A stretch of 9,522 nt of DNA from Lachnoclostridium sp. UBA7097 (GCA_002499945.1 DKYP01000168.1:8524-18045), one strand, 5' to 3'. Positions 1 through 6,940 are shown, numbered from the stretch's first letter. Notes: generated from the letters alone by a model not told the origin. Made by a program: numbers and translations.

Positions 1-60
1 GGGCAATACGTGCTGTTCAGAAAGGAAAATCTTAGCGTTCGTGAGTATAAATATAAATGA
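1..60 (+). other. Possible 3' tail of a gene cut off by the window edge
   Basis: The first 60 bases lie upstream of the cyclophilin ribosome binding site. Frame 1 is open from the window edge to a TGA at 58-60 (19 codons), and frame 3 is open to a TAG at 33-35 (10 codons). Either could be the end of an upstream gene in the same operon. I cannot tell which, if either, is real, and I see no convincing promoter in this stretch, which is weak support for read-through from upstream. Confidence 0.25.
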
Positions 61-83
61 AAATAAAAGGAGAATATTATATT

Positions 84-611
84 ATGGAACAGAATAATCC
101 GGTAGTAACATTTGAAACAACAGCAGGTGTAATAAAGGCGGAGTTATATCCTGATATAGCACCAAATACAGTAAACAATTTTATTTCCCTTATAAATAAG
201 GGATTTTATAATGGGCTTATATTCCACAGGGTAATTAAAGGATTTATGATACAGGGAGGCGACCCTGATGGTAATGGCACAGGCGGTCCTGGATATTCAA
301 TTAAAGGTGAATTTTCACAGAATGGCTTTACTAATGATTTAAAACATACAGAGGGAGTCCTTTCAATGGCACGTTCACAAATGCCTGATTCTGCCGGCTC
401 ACAGTTCTTTATAATGCATAAAACATCACCACACCTTGATGGTGCATATGCGGCATTTGGCAAGGTTACAGAGGGCATGGAAGCAGTCAATGCAATAGCA
501 GAAACAGCTACAGACGGTATGGACAAGCCACTTGAACCACAGGTTATGGTTAAAGTAACTGTAGATGCTAAAGGTTATGATTATAAAGAGCCGGAAAGGT
601 ATGGTTATTAA
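84..611 (+). CDS. Cyclophilin-type peptidyl-prolyl cis-trans isomerase, cytosolic
   Basis: This 175-residue protein is a single-domain cyclophilin that catalyses cis-trans isomerisation of peptide bonds before proline and so helps protein folding. The motifs run in the usual order: FHRVIKGFMIQGGDP at residues 47-61 (catalytic Arg49), SAGSQFFIM at 103-111, and HLDGAYAAFG at 117-126. The tryptophan that binds cyclosporin in human CypA is His117 here, as in many bacterial forms, so low drug sensitivity is expected. There is no signal peptide, lipobox or membrane segment, so it should be cytosolic. I chose the ATG at 84 because AGGAG at 68-72 sits upstream of it; the in-frame ATG at 57 lies before that site. 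The stop is three bases from the next gene, which suggests one transcript and coupled translation. Family assignment is secure; which paralogue (ppiA or ppiB) is not. Confidence 0.95.
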   Translation: MEQNNPVVTFETTAGVIKAELYPDIAPNTVNNFISLINKGFYNGLIFHRVIKGFMIQGGDPDGNGTGGPGYSIKGEFSQNGFTNDLKHTEGVLSMARSQMPDSAGSQFFIMHKTSPHLDGAYAAFGKVTEGMEAVNAIAETATDGMDKPLEPQVMVKVTVDAKGYDYKEPERYGY

Positions 612-614
612 AAT

Positions 615-2327
615 TTGAAACCACAAGTTGAATTAGACAAGCTTTTAACAAGCATTAACAGGAAAAGTTACCCTGCATATAAAAGCCTGCGGGGAAGTTA
701 CCAGTTTATGGGTTACTGCCTTGAAATTGCCCATGTACAGGGGGACCCGTTCGCTGCTCCTTCCAAATTATGTATATATGTAAATAAGGAACAGGCTGGC
801 TTCCCAGAGGAATATTATAATACAGATTATAAAAATACAGCGCTTTGTGACCATATTATAAGGCTTTTTGGCAGGGCTGTACAGAAATACACATTCCAGG
901 CGGAAGGTTCTGGTAAAAGCGGGCTTATAAGCATAAGCAGGTGCGGGCAGGAAGTCCTTAAAAGGACAGCAGCTGAAATAGAAAATGGCAATATTTTAGT
1001 GCGCTTTGAAGCAGGATTCCCGGCATATGGAAGGACAATTAATGCTGACGGGCTAAGGAAAATATTATTTGACTACCTTCCACAGATTGTTAAAAGCTCA
1101 CTTTATTATAAAAACCTTGACAAAGCAAGGGTAAAAAGCGTTATAGAACTGTCAGAGGACCAGCATGTTTTAAGAGAAGAAATTAAAAAGAGAAACCTTG
1201 TTGCATTTGTAGCAAACGGTTCAATACTTCCAAGGGAAAGCGGTATTTCCCAGAAACCTATGAGGAATGCTGTGCCTTTTAAATCACCAGAAAGCATGGA
1301 AACAGAGATAGAACTTCCATATAAGGGAAAGATTAAAGGAATGGGAATCCCTGCGGGCATAACCCTTGTCGTTGGCGGGGGCTACCATGGCAAATCCACG
1401 CTTTTAAAGGCACTGGAACAGGGCATATACCAGCATATAGCAGGTGATGGCAGGGAATATGTGGCAACACTGGATACAGCAGTAAAAATCAGGGCAGAGG
1501 ACGGACGCGTGGTATCGCATGTTGATATTTCACCGTTTATTAACAACCTTCCAAATGAAAAAGATACAGTGGATTTTTCAACAGTGGACGCAAGCGGTTC
1601 TACTTCACAGGCTGCAAATGTTGCCGAGGCAGTACAGGCAGGGTCGGAAGTGCTTTTAATAGATGAGGACACCTGCGCAACAAACTTTATGGTACGTGAT
1701 GCACTTATGCAGGAAATAGTTTCCGGTGAACATGAGCCAATCACGCCATTTACAATGCAGGCAAGAAAAATGTATGAAGAACATGGGATATCAGTAATAC
1801 TTGTAGCAGGAAGTTCAGGTTCTTATTTTTATATTGCAGATAAAATACTACAGATGGATAATTACAATACATTTGATATAACAGGCAAGGTAAAGGAAGT
1901 ATTAAAAAGCACAAAAAACCAATACAATGAGCAGGCAGAAGCACCAGTGCCAGCCAGCGTGCTTTTTGGCAGGAACAAACGCATAATTAAAGTAAAAAAA
2001 GCCGACAGGAAAAAAGGGCAGATTAAAATTAAACAATCTGGCAAAGATGGTTTTTCTATTGGAAAAGAAAATGTTGACTTAAAATATGTAGAGCAAATTA
2101 TGGATTACGAACAGGTTACAACACTTTCTTACTGTTTAAAAGAACTTATAGAGCAGATGGAAGTAAAAGGAACTGATGCAGAAGCAGCAGTAGAAAAGCT
2201 ATGGGAAAAAATACAGGAAAAAGGGCTGGCATCATTATGCCCGAGTTCTTACCTGCCTGTTTCAATAGCAAATGTAAGAAAGCAGGATATATTTGCATGC
2301 CTTAACAGGTACAGGGGGATTATATAG
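615..2327 (+). CDS. ABC-class P-loop ATPase of the COG3044 family, function unknown
   Basis: This 570-residue protein matches the family known as 'predicted ATPase of the ABC class' (Pfam ABC_ATPase). The N-terminal part carries the family's typical YPAYKSLRGSYQF and HVQGDPFAAPSK stretches (residues 19-31 and 40-51). The Walker A loop is GGGYHGKST at 254-262, a signature-like SGSTSQA lies at 327-333, and Walker B is VLLIDEDTCATN at 346-357. A strand with a switch-like region follows at 394-415. The basic segment at 451-475 could contact nucleic acid (inference). There are no membrane segments, so it is not a transporter subunit. A distant trypanosome homologue, MRB1590, works in RNA editing, so RNA handling is a reasonable but unproven guess here. 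The start is a TTG three bases after the cyclophilin stop; the nearest Shine-Dalgarno-like run is GGAAAGG at 593-599, which is rather far away, so re-initiation by ribosomes finishing the cyclophilin is likely. Confidence 0.9.
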   Translation: MKPQVELDKLLTSINRKSYPAYKSLRGSYQFMGYCLEIAHVQGDPFAAPSKLCIYVNKEQAGFPEEYYNTDYKNTALCDHIIRLFGRAVQKYTFQAEGSGKSGLISISRCGQEVLKRTAAEIENGNILVRFEAGFPAYGRTINADGLRKILFDYLPQIVKSSLYYKNLDKARVKSVIELSEDQHVLREEIKKRNLVAFVANGSILPRESGISQKPMRNAVPFKSPESMETEIELPYKGKIKGMGIPAGITLVVGGGYHGKSTLLKALEQGIYQHIAGDGREYVATLDTAVKIRAEDGRVVSHVDISPFINNLPNEKDTVDFSTVDASGSTSQAANVAEAVQAGSEVLLIDEDTCATNFMVRDALMQEIVSGEHEPITPFTMQARKMYEEHGISVILVAGSSGSYFYIADKILQMDNYNTFDITGKVKEVLKSTKNQYNEQAEAPVPASVLFGRNKRIIKVKKADRKKGQIKIKQSGKDGFSIGKENVDLKYVEQIMDYEQVTTLSYCLKELIEQMEVKGTDAEAAVEKLWEKIQEKGLASLCPSSYLPVSIANVRKQDIFACLNRYRGII

Positions 2328-2377
2328 GAATATTAAAAATATTATAAAGAGTTATCCTGTTTCTGGCAAAAAAATAG

Positions 2378-2405
2378 TTGACTAATATCTATAATATGAT
2401 ATAAT
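2378..2405 (+). promoter_or_regulatory. Sigma-A-type extended -10 promoter for rpsU
   Basis: A -35 box TTGACT (2378-2383) and a -10 box TATAAT (2400-2405) are separated by 16 bases, with TG one base upstream of the -10 box (2397-2398). This is close to consensus and fits a highly expressed ribosomal protein gene. Transcription should start near 2412, giving a leader of about 120 nt. Confidence 0.8.
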
Positions 2406-2411
2406 ATTCTT

Positions 2412-2530
2412 TGTGCAAGCAGAACGGAGGGGTTGTTTTACTAGCTATGCAGTTCTGCGTAAAATATTACCCTGTACAGTTGTGTATTGGAAGCATAATT
2501 TACAACTGGAGGGAGGTTAGGTGTGAGACT
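2412..2530 (+). promoter_or_regulatory. rpsU 5' leader with two hairpins
   Basis: The leader contains GCAGAAC (2419-2425) paired with GTTCTGC (2452-2458), and CAGTTGT (2477-2483) paired with ACAACTG (2502-2508). The second stem ends at the first G of the Shine-Dalgarno run GGAGGGAGG (2508-2516). A second purine-rich run (GGAGGGG, 2426-2432) lies in the loop of the first hairpin. The structures could tune S21 translation, possibly through autoregulation, but only the base pairing is seen; the role is inference. Confidence 0.4.
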
Positions 2531-2704
2531 ATGTCAAATGTAATCGTAAAAGAGAATGAGACATTGGATAACGCTTTACGTCGTTTTAAAAGAAATTGTG
2601 CTAAAGCAGGTATCCAGCAGGAAATCCGTAAAAGAGAGCATTACGAGAAGCCAAGTGTACGTCGCAAGAAGAAGTCCGAGGCAGCACGTAAGCGCAAATA
2701 TTAA
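2531..2704 (+). CDS. rpsU: 30S ribosomal protein S21
   Basis: This 57-residue, strongly basic protein begins MSNVIVKENETLDNALRRFKR and ends in a lysine- and arginine-rich tail (RRKKKSEAARKRKY), exactly the Firmicute S21 pattern. S21 binds the 30S platform near the 3' end of 16S rRNA and helps initiation. The ATG at 2531 is chosen because homologues begin at this MSNV; GGAGGGAGG at 2508-2516 is the ribosome binding site. The frame stays open upstream to an ATG at 2447, which would add 28 residues not expected in S21. The gene has its own promoter and is followed by a strong terminator, so it appears to be a single-gene transcript. Confidence 0.97.
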   Translation: MSNVIVKENETLDNALRRFKRNCAKAGIQQEIRKREHYEKPSVRRKKKSEAARKRKY

Positions 2705-2729
2705 TCAAAAGGTGTTTTCCATAGTTATG

Positions 2730-2762
2730 GCCACTTCAGGGGAAGTGGCTTTTTGTTTTGTT
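2730..2762 (+). terminator. Rho-independent terminator of rpsU
   Basis: A perfect 8-bp stem, GCCACTTC (2730-2737) with GAAGTGGC (2742-2749), has a four-base AGGG loop and is followed by TTTTTGTTTTG. It lies 25 bases past the rpsU stop and isolates rpsU from spoIVA. Confidence 0.9.
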
Positions 2763-2864
2763 CTAATATTGCCATATCCATCATATAGATAGATAAACCG
2801 GATAAAGATGTGCATTGGAGGCAAACGGGTGCAGGATAAAAACGTCCGGGGATTGGAGGGGCAT

Positions 2865-4343
2865 ATGAACGGATTTCAGGTATATAAGGATATTGCAGAA
2901 CGTACAAATGGTGAATTTTATCTAGGTGTATGTGGTCCTGTGAGAACCGGTAAATCTACATTTATTAAGAGGTTTATGGAACTGCTTGTATTGCCGGGTA
3001 TTAAAGATGAGCACGATAAGGAGAGGGCGGTTGATGAACTGCCACAGTCTGCTGCCGGCAAAACAATTATGACTACGGAACCAAAGTTTATACCAAAAGA
3101 GGCTGTAGCGATAAACCTGTACGGTGATAACCAGGTGAAAGTACGGCTTATAGACTGTGTAGGGTATATTGTAAAAGGCGCAGGAGGGCTTGAAGAGGGT
3201 GATGGCGAAAGGATGGTTATGACACCATGGTCTGATAAGCCTATGCCGTTTACACAGGCAGCAGAGCTTGGCACACGCAAGGTGATACATGACCATTCAA
3301 CTATAGGCATAGTAGTTACTACAGATGGAAGTTTCGGGGATATTGCAAGGGAAGCATATAATGAGCCAGAGGAAAGGACTATCCAGGAGCTTAAAGCTAT
3401 AGGCAAGCCGTTTATTGTAATAGTTAATTCATCAAAGCCATTTAGTGAAGAGGCACAGGAAACTGTTAAAAACATTAATAACAAGTACCAGGTACAGGCA
3501 ACAGCGCTTAACTGTAACCAGCTGCGAATGGAAGATATACAGAAAATTATGGAAAAGCTTCTTGCCTCATTCCCTGTAAGCCAGGTAGAGTTCCATATGC
3601 CAAAATGGGTTGAAATGCTTAAGCCTTCCCACTGGCTTAAAAAAGAACTTATAGATAATGTACGTGGCATACTGGCAAAGATTTCTGTTATAAATGATAT
3701 AACATCTGAAAATTTTACTTCTGAAAGCGAATACATAAAAGAATTCAGGATTGAACATATTGGAATGGAAAATGGCAGGATAAAAATATCAGTTGTATTT
3801 GATGACAGCAGGTATTACCAGGTTTTAAGCGAACTTGTAGGTGTCCCTGTAGAAGGGGAGTACCAGCTTATACACCTTCTTAAAGAATATGCAGCCAAGA
3901 AAAATGAGATAGGCAAAATAAGTGATGCCTGGAATGAAGTCCACAGAAAAGGCTATGGGGTGATAACGCCTTCTGTAGATGAAATTACAATAGACCAGCC
4001 TGAACTTATACGCCATGGCAGTAAATATGGTGTCAAACTTAAAGCAACAAGCCCTTCAGTACATCTTATACAGGCAAATATTGAAACGGAAATTGCACCT
4101 ATAGTAGGGACACAGCAGCAAGCAGAAGACCTTATAGAATATATTTCAGGACAAAACTCTGATGACGGGGACGGTGGTATATGGGATACAAATATATTTG
4201 GCAAGACTGTACGCCAGCTTGTTGAGGAGGGGATGGAAAGCAAAGTAGGCAAACTTACAGATGAAAGCCAGCTTAAACTCCAGGAAACAATACAAAAGGT
4301 TATTAATGACAGTAACGGCGGGCTTGTCTGCATAATAATCTGA
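2865..4343 (+). CDS. spoIVA: Stage IV sporulation protein A (spore coat morphogenetic ATPase)
   Basis: SpoIVA is made in the mother cell, binds the forespore surface through SpoVM and polymerises with ATP hydrolysis into the base layer on which the spore coat is built. This protein is 492 residues long, the same as I recall for the Bacillus subtilis protein, and is recognisable from its start (VYKDIAERTNGEFYLGVCG). The Walker A motif GPVRTGKST is at residues 24-32 (Lys30), the sensor-type threonines are Thr70-Thr71 in MTTEPKF, and the Walker B-like strand RLIDCVGY has Asp97. The hydrophobic C-terminus ending CIII is also typical. The ATG at 2865 is chosen because GGAGG (2855-2859) lies five bases upstream; an in-frame ATG at 2808 would add 19 residues outside the family. 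I could not define a clear sigma-E promoter in the 100 bases upstream. Confidence 0.97.
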   Translation: MNGFQVYKDIAERTNGEFYLGVCGPVRTGKSTFIKRFMELLVLPGIKDEHDKERAVDELPQSAAGKTIMTTEPKFIPKEAVAINLYGDNQVKVRLIDCVGYIVKGAGGLEEGDGERMVMTPWSDKPMPFTQAAELGTRKVIHDHSTIGIVVTTDGSFGDIAREAYNEPEERTIQELKAIGKPFIVIVNSSKPFSEEAQETVKNINNKYQVQATALNCNQLRMEDIQKIMEKLLASFPVSQVEFHMPKWVEMLKPSHWLKKELIDNVRGILAKISVINDITSENFTSESEYIKEFRIEHIGMENGRIKISVVFDDSRYYQVLSELVGVPVEGEYQLIHLLKEYAAKKNEIGKISDAWNEVHRKGYGVITPSVDEITIDQPELIRHGSKYGVKLKATSPSVHLIQANIETEIAPIVGTQQQAEDLIEYISGQNSDDGDGGIWDTNIFGKTVRQLVEEGMESKVGKLTDESQLKLQETIQKVINDSNGGLVCIII

Positions 4344-4381
4344 TTAAAAACCATTCTGTAAAAATATCTTCTATGCAGCAT

Positions 4382-4426
4382 AAAAACACCATTTAAAGCT
4401 TTTTAAAAGCCCTGAATGGTGTTTTT
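4382..4426. terminator. Bidirectional terminator between spoIVA and glmS
   Basis: A perfect 12-bp stem, 4382-4393 (AAAAACACCATT) with 4415-4426 (AATGGTGTTTTT), encloses a 21-base loop that holds a small GCTT/AAGC hairpin. Each strand reads into five T's after the GC-containing part of the stem. The hairpin lies 38 bases past the spoIVA stop and ends three bases from the glmS stop, so it can end both converging transcripts. Confidence 0.85.
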
Positions 4427-4429
4427 GGT

Positions 4430-6250
4430 TTATTCCACTGTAACTGACTTGGCAAGGTTTCTCGGCTGGTCTACATTAAGCCCCTTTGCAACAGCTGTAT
4501 AGTATGCAATATACTGTAATACTATTGCTGCCCCGAAAGGTGCAAATAAATCATTTACTGGCGGGAGTGTAATAAGGTGGTCACAAAGTGATACATCAAC
4601 CCCTGTACCAGTGCCTGTAATCATTATAACCTTTGCGCCGCGGGAACGTACCTCCCTTATATTAGAAATCATTTTAGTGAAAACATTATCCTGGGTAGCA
4701 AGTGCAATTACTGGCACATTATCTGTAATAAGTGAGATAGTACCATGTTTAAGTTCACCAGCGGCATATGCTTCTGAATGTATATAACTTACTTCTTTTA
4801 ACTTAATTGAACCTTCACATGAAAGCGCATAATCAAGCCCGCGCCCGATAAAGAAAAGGTTTTTAGTCTTTTTAAGTTTATTGCTTATTTTTTCTATAGC
4901 CTTGTCACATGAAAGCATATTTTCAACAAAACCAGGCATTTTAAGAAGTTCACTTGTTAAATTTCTTATTTCTGCTTCTGGTACAATTTCTCTTAAAAGT
5001 GCAAACCTGAATGCAAAAAGATACATTGTAGCAAGCTGTACAGTATATGCCTTGGTGCTTGCAACCGCTATTTCAGGGCCTGCATGTGTATAAAGCACAT
5101 AATCACTTTCACGGGCAATAGAAGAACCCTTGACATTTACTATTGACAAAGTCCTTGCACCACGTTCTTTGGCAAGCCTTAATGCAGCAAGGGTATCAGC
5201 AGTTTCACCTGACTGTGATATAGTTATAACAAGGGTATTGCCATCAATTACAGGGTCCTGGTAGCGGAACTCTGATGCAATATCCACAGTAACAGGGATT
5301 CTTGAAAGTTTTTCAATCATATTCTTTCCAATAAGCCCTGCATGCATTGCAGTACCACAGGCTGTTATTATTATCCTGTCTACACCTGTAAAAAGGCTGT
5401 CTGGTATATTATCTGCCGAAAAATCAGGCAGGCCGTCTTTTACCCTTGGTGATATTGTATTATGCAGTGATTCAGGCTGTTCATGTATCTCCTTAAGCAT
5501 AAAATATTCATAACCGCCTTTTCTTGCAGCAGCCATATCCCAGTTTACATGGAGCATATCCGGTTCAATTTCATTCTGGTCAAGGTCTGTAATATTAATG
5601 CCTTTAGCAGTAAGATGGGCGATATGGTGTTCAGGCAGTACAAAATAATCCTTGGAATATTTTATAAGTGCAACCATATCTGATGCAATAACAGCCCCTT
5701 CCTTAGTAGCAGTAGCAACAAGCGGGCTGCCATTCCTTATTGCATATATGCTTCCAGGGTGGTCTTCAAACATTATACAGAAAGCATACGCACCATGCAG
5801 TTTTTTAACAGCTTTTTTAATAGCCCTGACAGGATTTGACTTATAACATGAGTCAATTACCATAGCAGCAATTTCAGAGTCAGTCTGTGATACAGGCTCT
5901 TTGCCATCAAGTGCAAGTTCCTCCTGCAGTTCCTTGTAATTTTCAATAATCCCGTTGTGGATAAGGGTTACTTTGCCAAAACGGTGCGGGTGGCAGTTAA
6001 TTTCTGAAACACCGCCATGTGTCGCCCAGCGTGTATGCCCTATACCACATTCTGTCACATCATTCCCAGATAAGGCAACCTTTTCTGCAAGCCCTGAAAC
6101 CTTGCCAACAGCTTTAATTGTCTTAATCCCTTTTTCTGTAAAATAAGAAATCCCTGCACTGTCATAACCACGGTATTCAAGTGCCTTAAGCCCCTGCAAA
6201 AGTACATCCTTTGCATTGATATTACCTGTAAATCCAATAATTCCACACAT
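4430..6250 (-). CDS. glmS: Glutamine--fructose-6-phosphate aminotransferase (isomerizing)
   Basis: GlmS makes glucosamine-6-phosphate from fructose-6-phosphate and glutamine, the first committed step towards UDP-GlcNAc for peptidoglycan and wall polymers. The 606-residue protein is full length. It starts MCGIIGFTGN, with Cys2 as the nucleophile of the N-terminal glutaminase domain; GHTRWATHGG (71-80), HNG (98-100) and the aspartate in QTDSE (122-126) complete that site. Two SIS sugar-isomerase domains follow, with ITACGTAMHAG at 295-305, SQSGETADT at 345-353 and the glutamate and histidine of KEVSYIHSE and LKHGT (near 486 and 502). The C-terminus ends DQPRNLAKSVTVE, with the catalytic lysine near 601. 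The ATG at 6250 has AGGGG (6260-6256) five bases upstream. Expression should be controlled by the ribozyme in its leader. Confidence 0.98.
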   Translation of the reverse strand: MCGIIGFTGNINAKDVLLQGLKALEYRGYDSAGISYFTEKGIKTIKAVGKVSGLAEKVALSGNDVTECGIGHTRWATHGGVSEINCHPHRFGKVTLIHNGIIENYKELQEELALDGKEPVSQTDSEIAAMVIDSCYKSNPVRAIKKAVKKLHGAYAFCIMFEDHPGSIYAIRNGSPLVATATKEGAVIASDMVALIKYSKDYFVLPEHHIAHLTAKGINITDLDQNEIEPDMLHVNWDMAAARKGGYEYFMLKEIHEQPESLHNTISPRVKDGLPDFSADNIPDSLFTGVDRIIITACGTAMHAGLIGKNMIEKLSRIPVTVDIASEFRYQDPVIDGNTLVITISQSGETADTLAALRLAKERGARTLSIVNVKGSSIARESDYVLYTHAGPEIAVASTKAYTVQLATMYLFAFRFALLREIVPEAEIRNLTSELLKMPGFVENMLSCDKAIEKISNKLKKTKNLFFIGRGLDYALSCEGSIKLKEVSYIHSEAYAAGELKHGTISLITDNVPVIALATQDNVFTKMISNIREVRSRGAKVIMITGTGTGVDVSLCDHLITLPPVNDLFAPFGAAIVLQYIAYYTAVAKGLNVDQPRNLAKSVTVE

Positions 6251-6310
6251 AATTTCCCCTCATTTCTGCGGTTTACGCCTATATTTATTATATTAAAAAA
6301 TACCTTTGCT

Positions 6311-6471
6311 GATACAGTATTTGTTCCCTGGTTTCCCAGGTATTTGCCTGCATCTTGCGTATGCAAAGAATACGAAAAGGCATCCGCCGAAATTTCGATA
6401 ACCTTTTACCTCGTCACCCTTAAAAACTGCTTCCAGGTAATATCTTATATGCAGGGGAAGGGTCTGGCGCT
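6311..6471 (-). ncRNA. glmS glucosamine-6-phosphate-activated ribozyme
   Basis: Read on the minus strand, the glmS leader has all hallmarks of this self-cleaving riboswitch. The cleavage site A|GCGCC lies at 6471|6470-6466. P1 is ACCCTT with AAGGGT, followed by the conserved GTGACGAGG. P3 is AAAAGG (6407-6402) with CCTTTT (6380-6375), enclosing TATCGA and CGGCGGATGCC. Then come a CGTAT/ATACG hairpin (6374-6358), P4 GATGCAG (6354-6348) with CTGTATC (6317-6311), and P4.1 CCTGG-GAAA-CCAGG (6340-6327) with a GNRA tetraloop. By established knowledge of the class, glucosamine-6-phosphate acts as cofactor for cleavage, and the shortened mRNA, with its new 5'-hydroxyl end, is degraded, closing a feedback loop. 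The 3' end of P4 lies 60 bases before the glmS start codon. Confidence 0.96.
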
Positions 6472-6537
6472 AATGTTTTAAGACATTTCTGTCCGGAAGT
6501 ATAACAGGCAGCCTGGATACTGCCATTTCCTTGAAAG

Positions 6538-6566
6538 ATTTTAACATGACATATGGGAAGTGTCAA
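6538..6566 (-). promoter_or_regulatory. Sigma-A promoter of glmS
   Basis: On the minus strand a perfect -35 box TTGACA (6566-6561) is followed after exactly 17 bases by TAAAAT (6543-6538), with TG one base upstream of the -10 box. The start should lie near 6531, about 60 bases before the ribozyme cleavage site. The short 5' segment that cleavage would release contains a GACA-GAAA-TGTC hairpin. Confidence 0.85.
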
Positions 6567-6578
6567 GAAGGGGTGTTT

Positions 6579-6598
6579 TTTGAGTTTCCCCATTTTTT
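6579..6598. repeat. Left terminal inverted repeat of the putative MITE
   Basis: This copy starts TTTGAGTTTCCCC and runs into a T tract. It pairs without mismatch with 6905-6924 and ends 12 bases upstream of the glmS -35 box. Confidence 0.8.
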
Positions 6599-6904
6599 AC
6601 TGTAAGTAACTTTTGTTAGTGGGCTGGCAATTCCAAAGTGTCCCTTGACAAACCATGGACAAGCCCGCTTTCGCTTGAACGCCATTTAAATACCGCAACG
6701 GCGCATAAAGCCCTATGTTTCTGCGAAACATTGAGTACGGGGCTTAAACGCCGGCGGTCCCTTTACAAACCACAGCTGTCCATTGGAAGCACCTTTGGAA
6801 TTTGCCAGCTAATTTACTCTTTGTAAGGTTTCCAGCAAAAAACAAAATAACCTCAAAATATTTTGTAAATACAACAAAATAAAGGCTGGCAGACTATTGT
6901 TTTG

Positions 6905-6924
6905 AAAAAATGGGGAAACTCAAA
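6905..6924. repeat. Right terminal inverted repeat of the putative MITE
   Basis: This is the exact reverse complement of 6579-6598. It ends 16 bases before the -35 box of the divergent promoter at 6941. Confidence 0.8.
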
Positions 6925-6940
6925 GACGTATTTTTATTAT

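Larger units (their letters stand above)
6579..6924. mobile_element. Putative MITE: 346-bp non-coding element with perfect 20-bp terminal inverted repeats
   Basis: Positions 6579-6598 (starting TTTGAGTTTC) and 6905-6924 are exact reverse complements over 20 bases. Nested inside are further arms: 6623-6638 with 6793-6809 (16 bp, one bulge), 6653-6661 with 6777-6786 (9 bp, one bulge), 6692-6703 with 6749-6758 (10 bp, two-base bulge), 6708-6713 with 6740-6745, and an apical ATGTTTC/GAAACAT hairpin (6715-6731). Together they could fold the element into one long interrupted hairpin, with about 95 extra bases on the right arm (6810-6904). It has no credible gene; this accounts for most of the 768-base gap between glmS and the next gene. 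No target-site duplication is obvious. A MITE fits best; a structured intergenic repeat of another kind remains possible. Confidence 0.65.

Noticed and set aside
2764..2790. Sigma-E promoter for spoIVA (TAATATT and CATATAGAT)
   Set aside because: The boxes resemble sigma-E consensus, but the spacing is about 11 bases instead of 14-15, so I do not call it.
2918..3736. A 272-codon open frame on the minus strand within spoIVA
   Set aside because: It is antisense to an unambiguous, full-length spoIVA, has a serine- and isoleucine-rich composition typical of a reversed coding frame, and lacks a ribosome binding site.
6055..6366. A 103-codon minus-strand open frame across the start of glmS and part of its leader
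   Set aside because: It overlaps the conserved ribozyme and the first 65 codons of glmS in another frame, so it is not a gene.
6645..6650. TTGACA inside the element as a promoter -35 box
   Set aside because: No acceptable -10 box lies 16-18 bases downstream; that region is GC-rich (GCTTTCGC).
6638..6826. A 62-codon plus-strand open frame inside the inverted-repeat element
   Set aside because: It begins with GTG, has no ribosome binding site, matches nothing I know and is explained by the palindromic element.
6571..6935. Target-site duplication flanking the inverted-repeat element
   Set aside because: The flanks GTGTTTTT (left) and GTATTTTT (right) are similar but lie at different offsets from the repeat ends and differ by one base; T-tract similarity is not enough.
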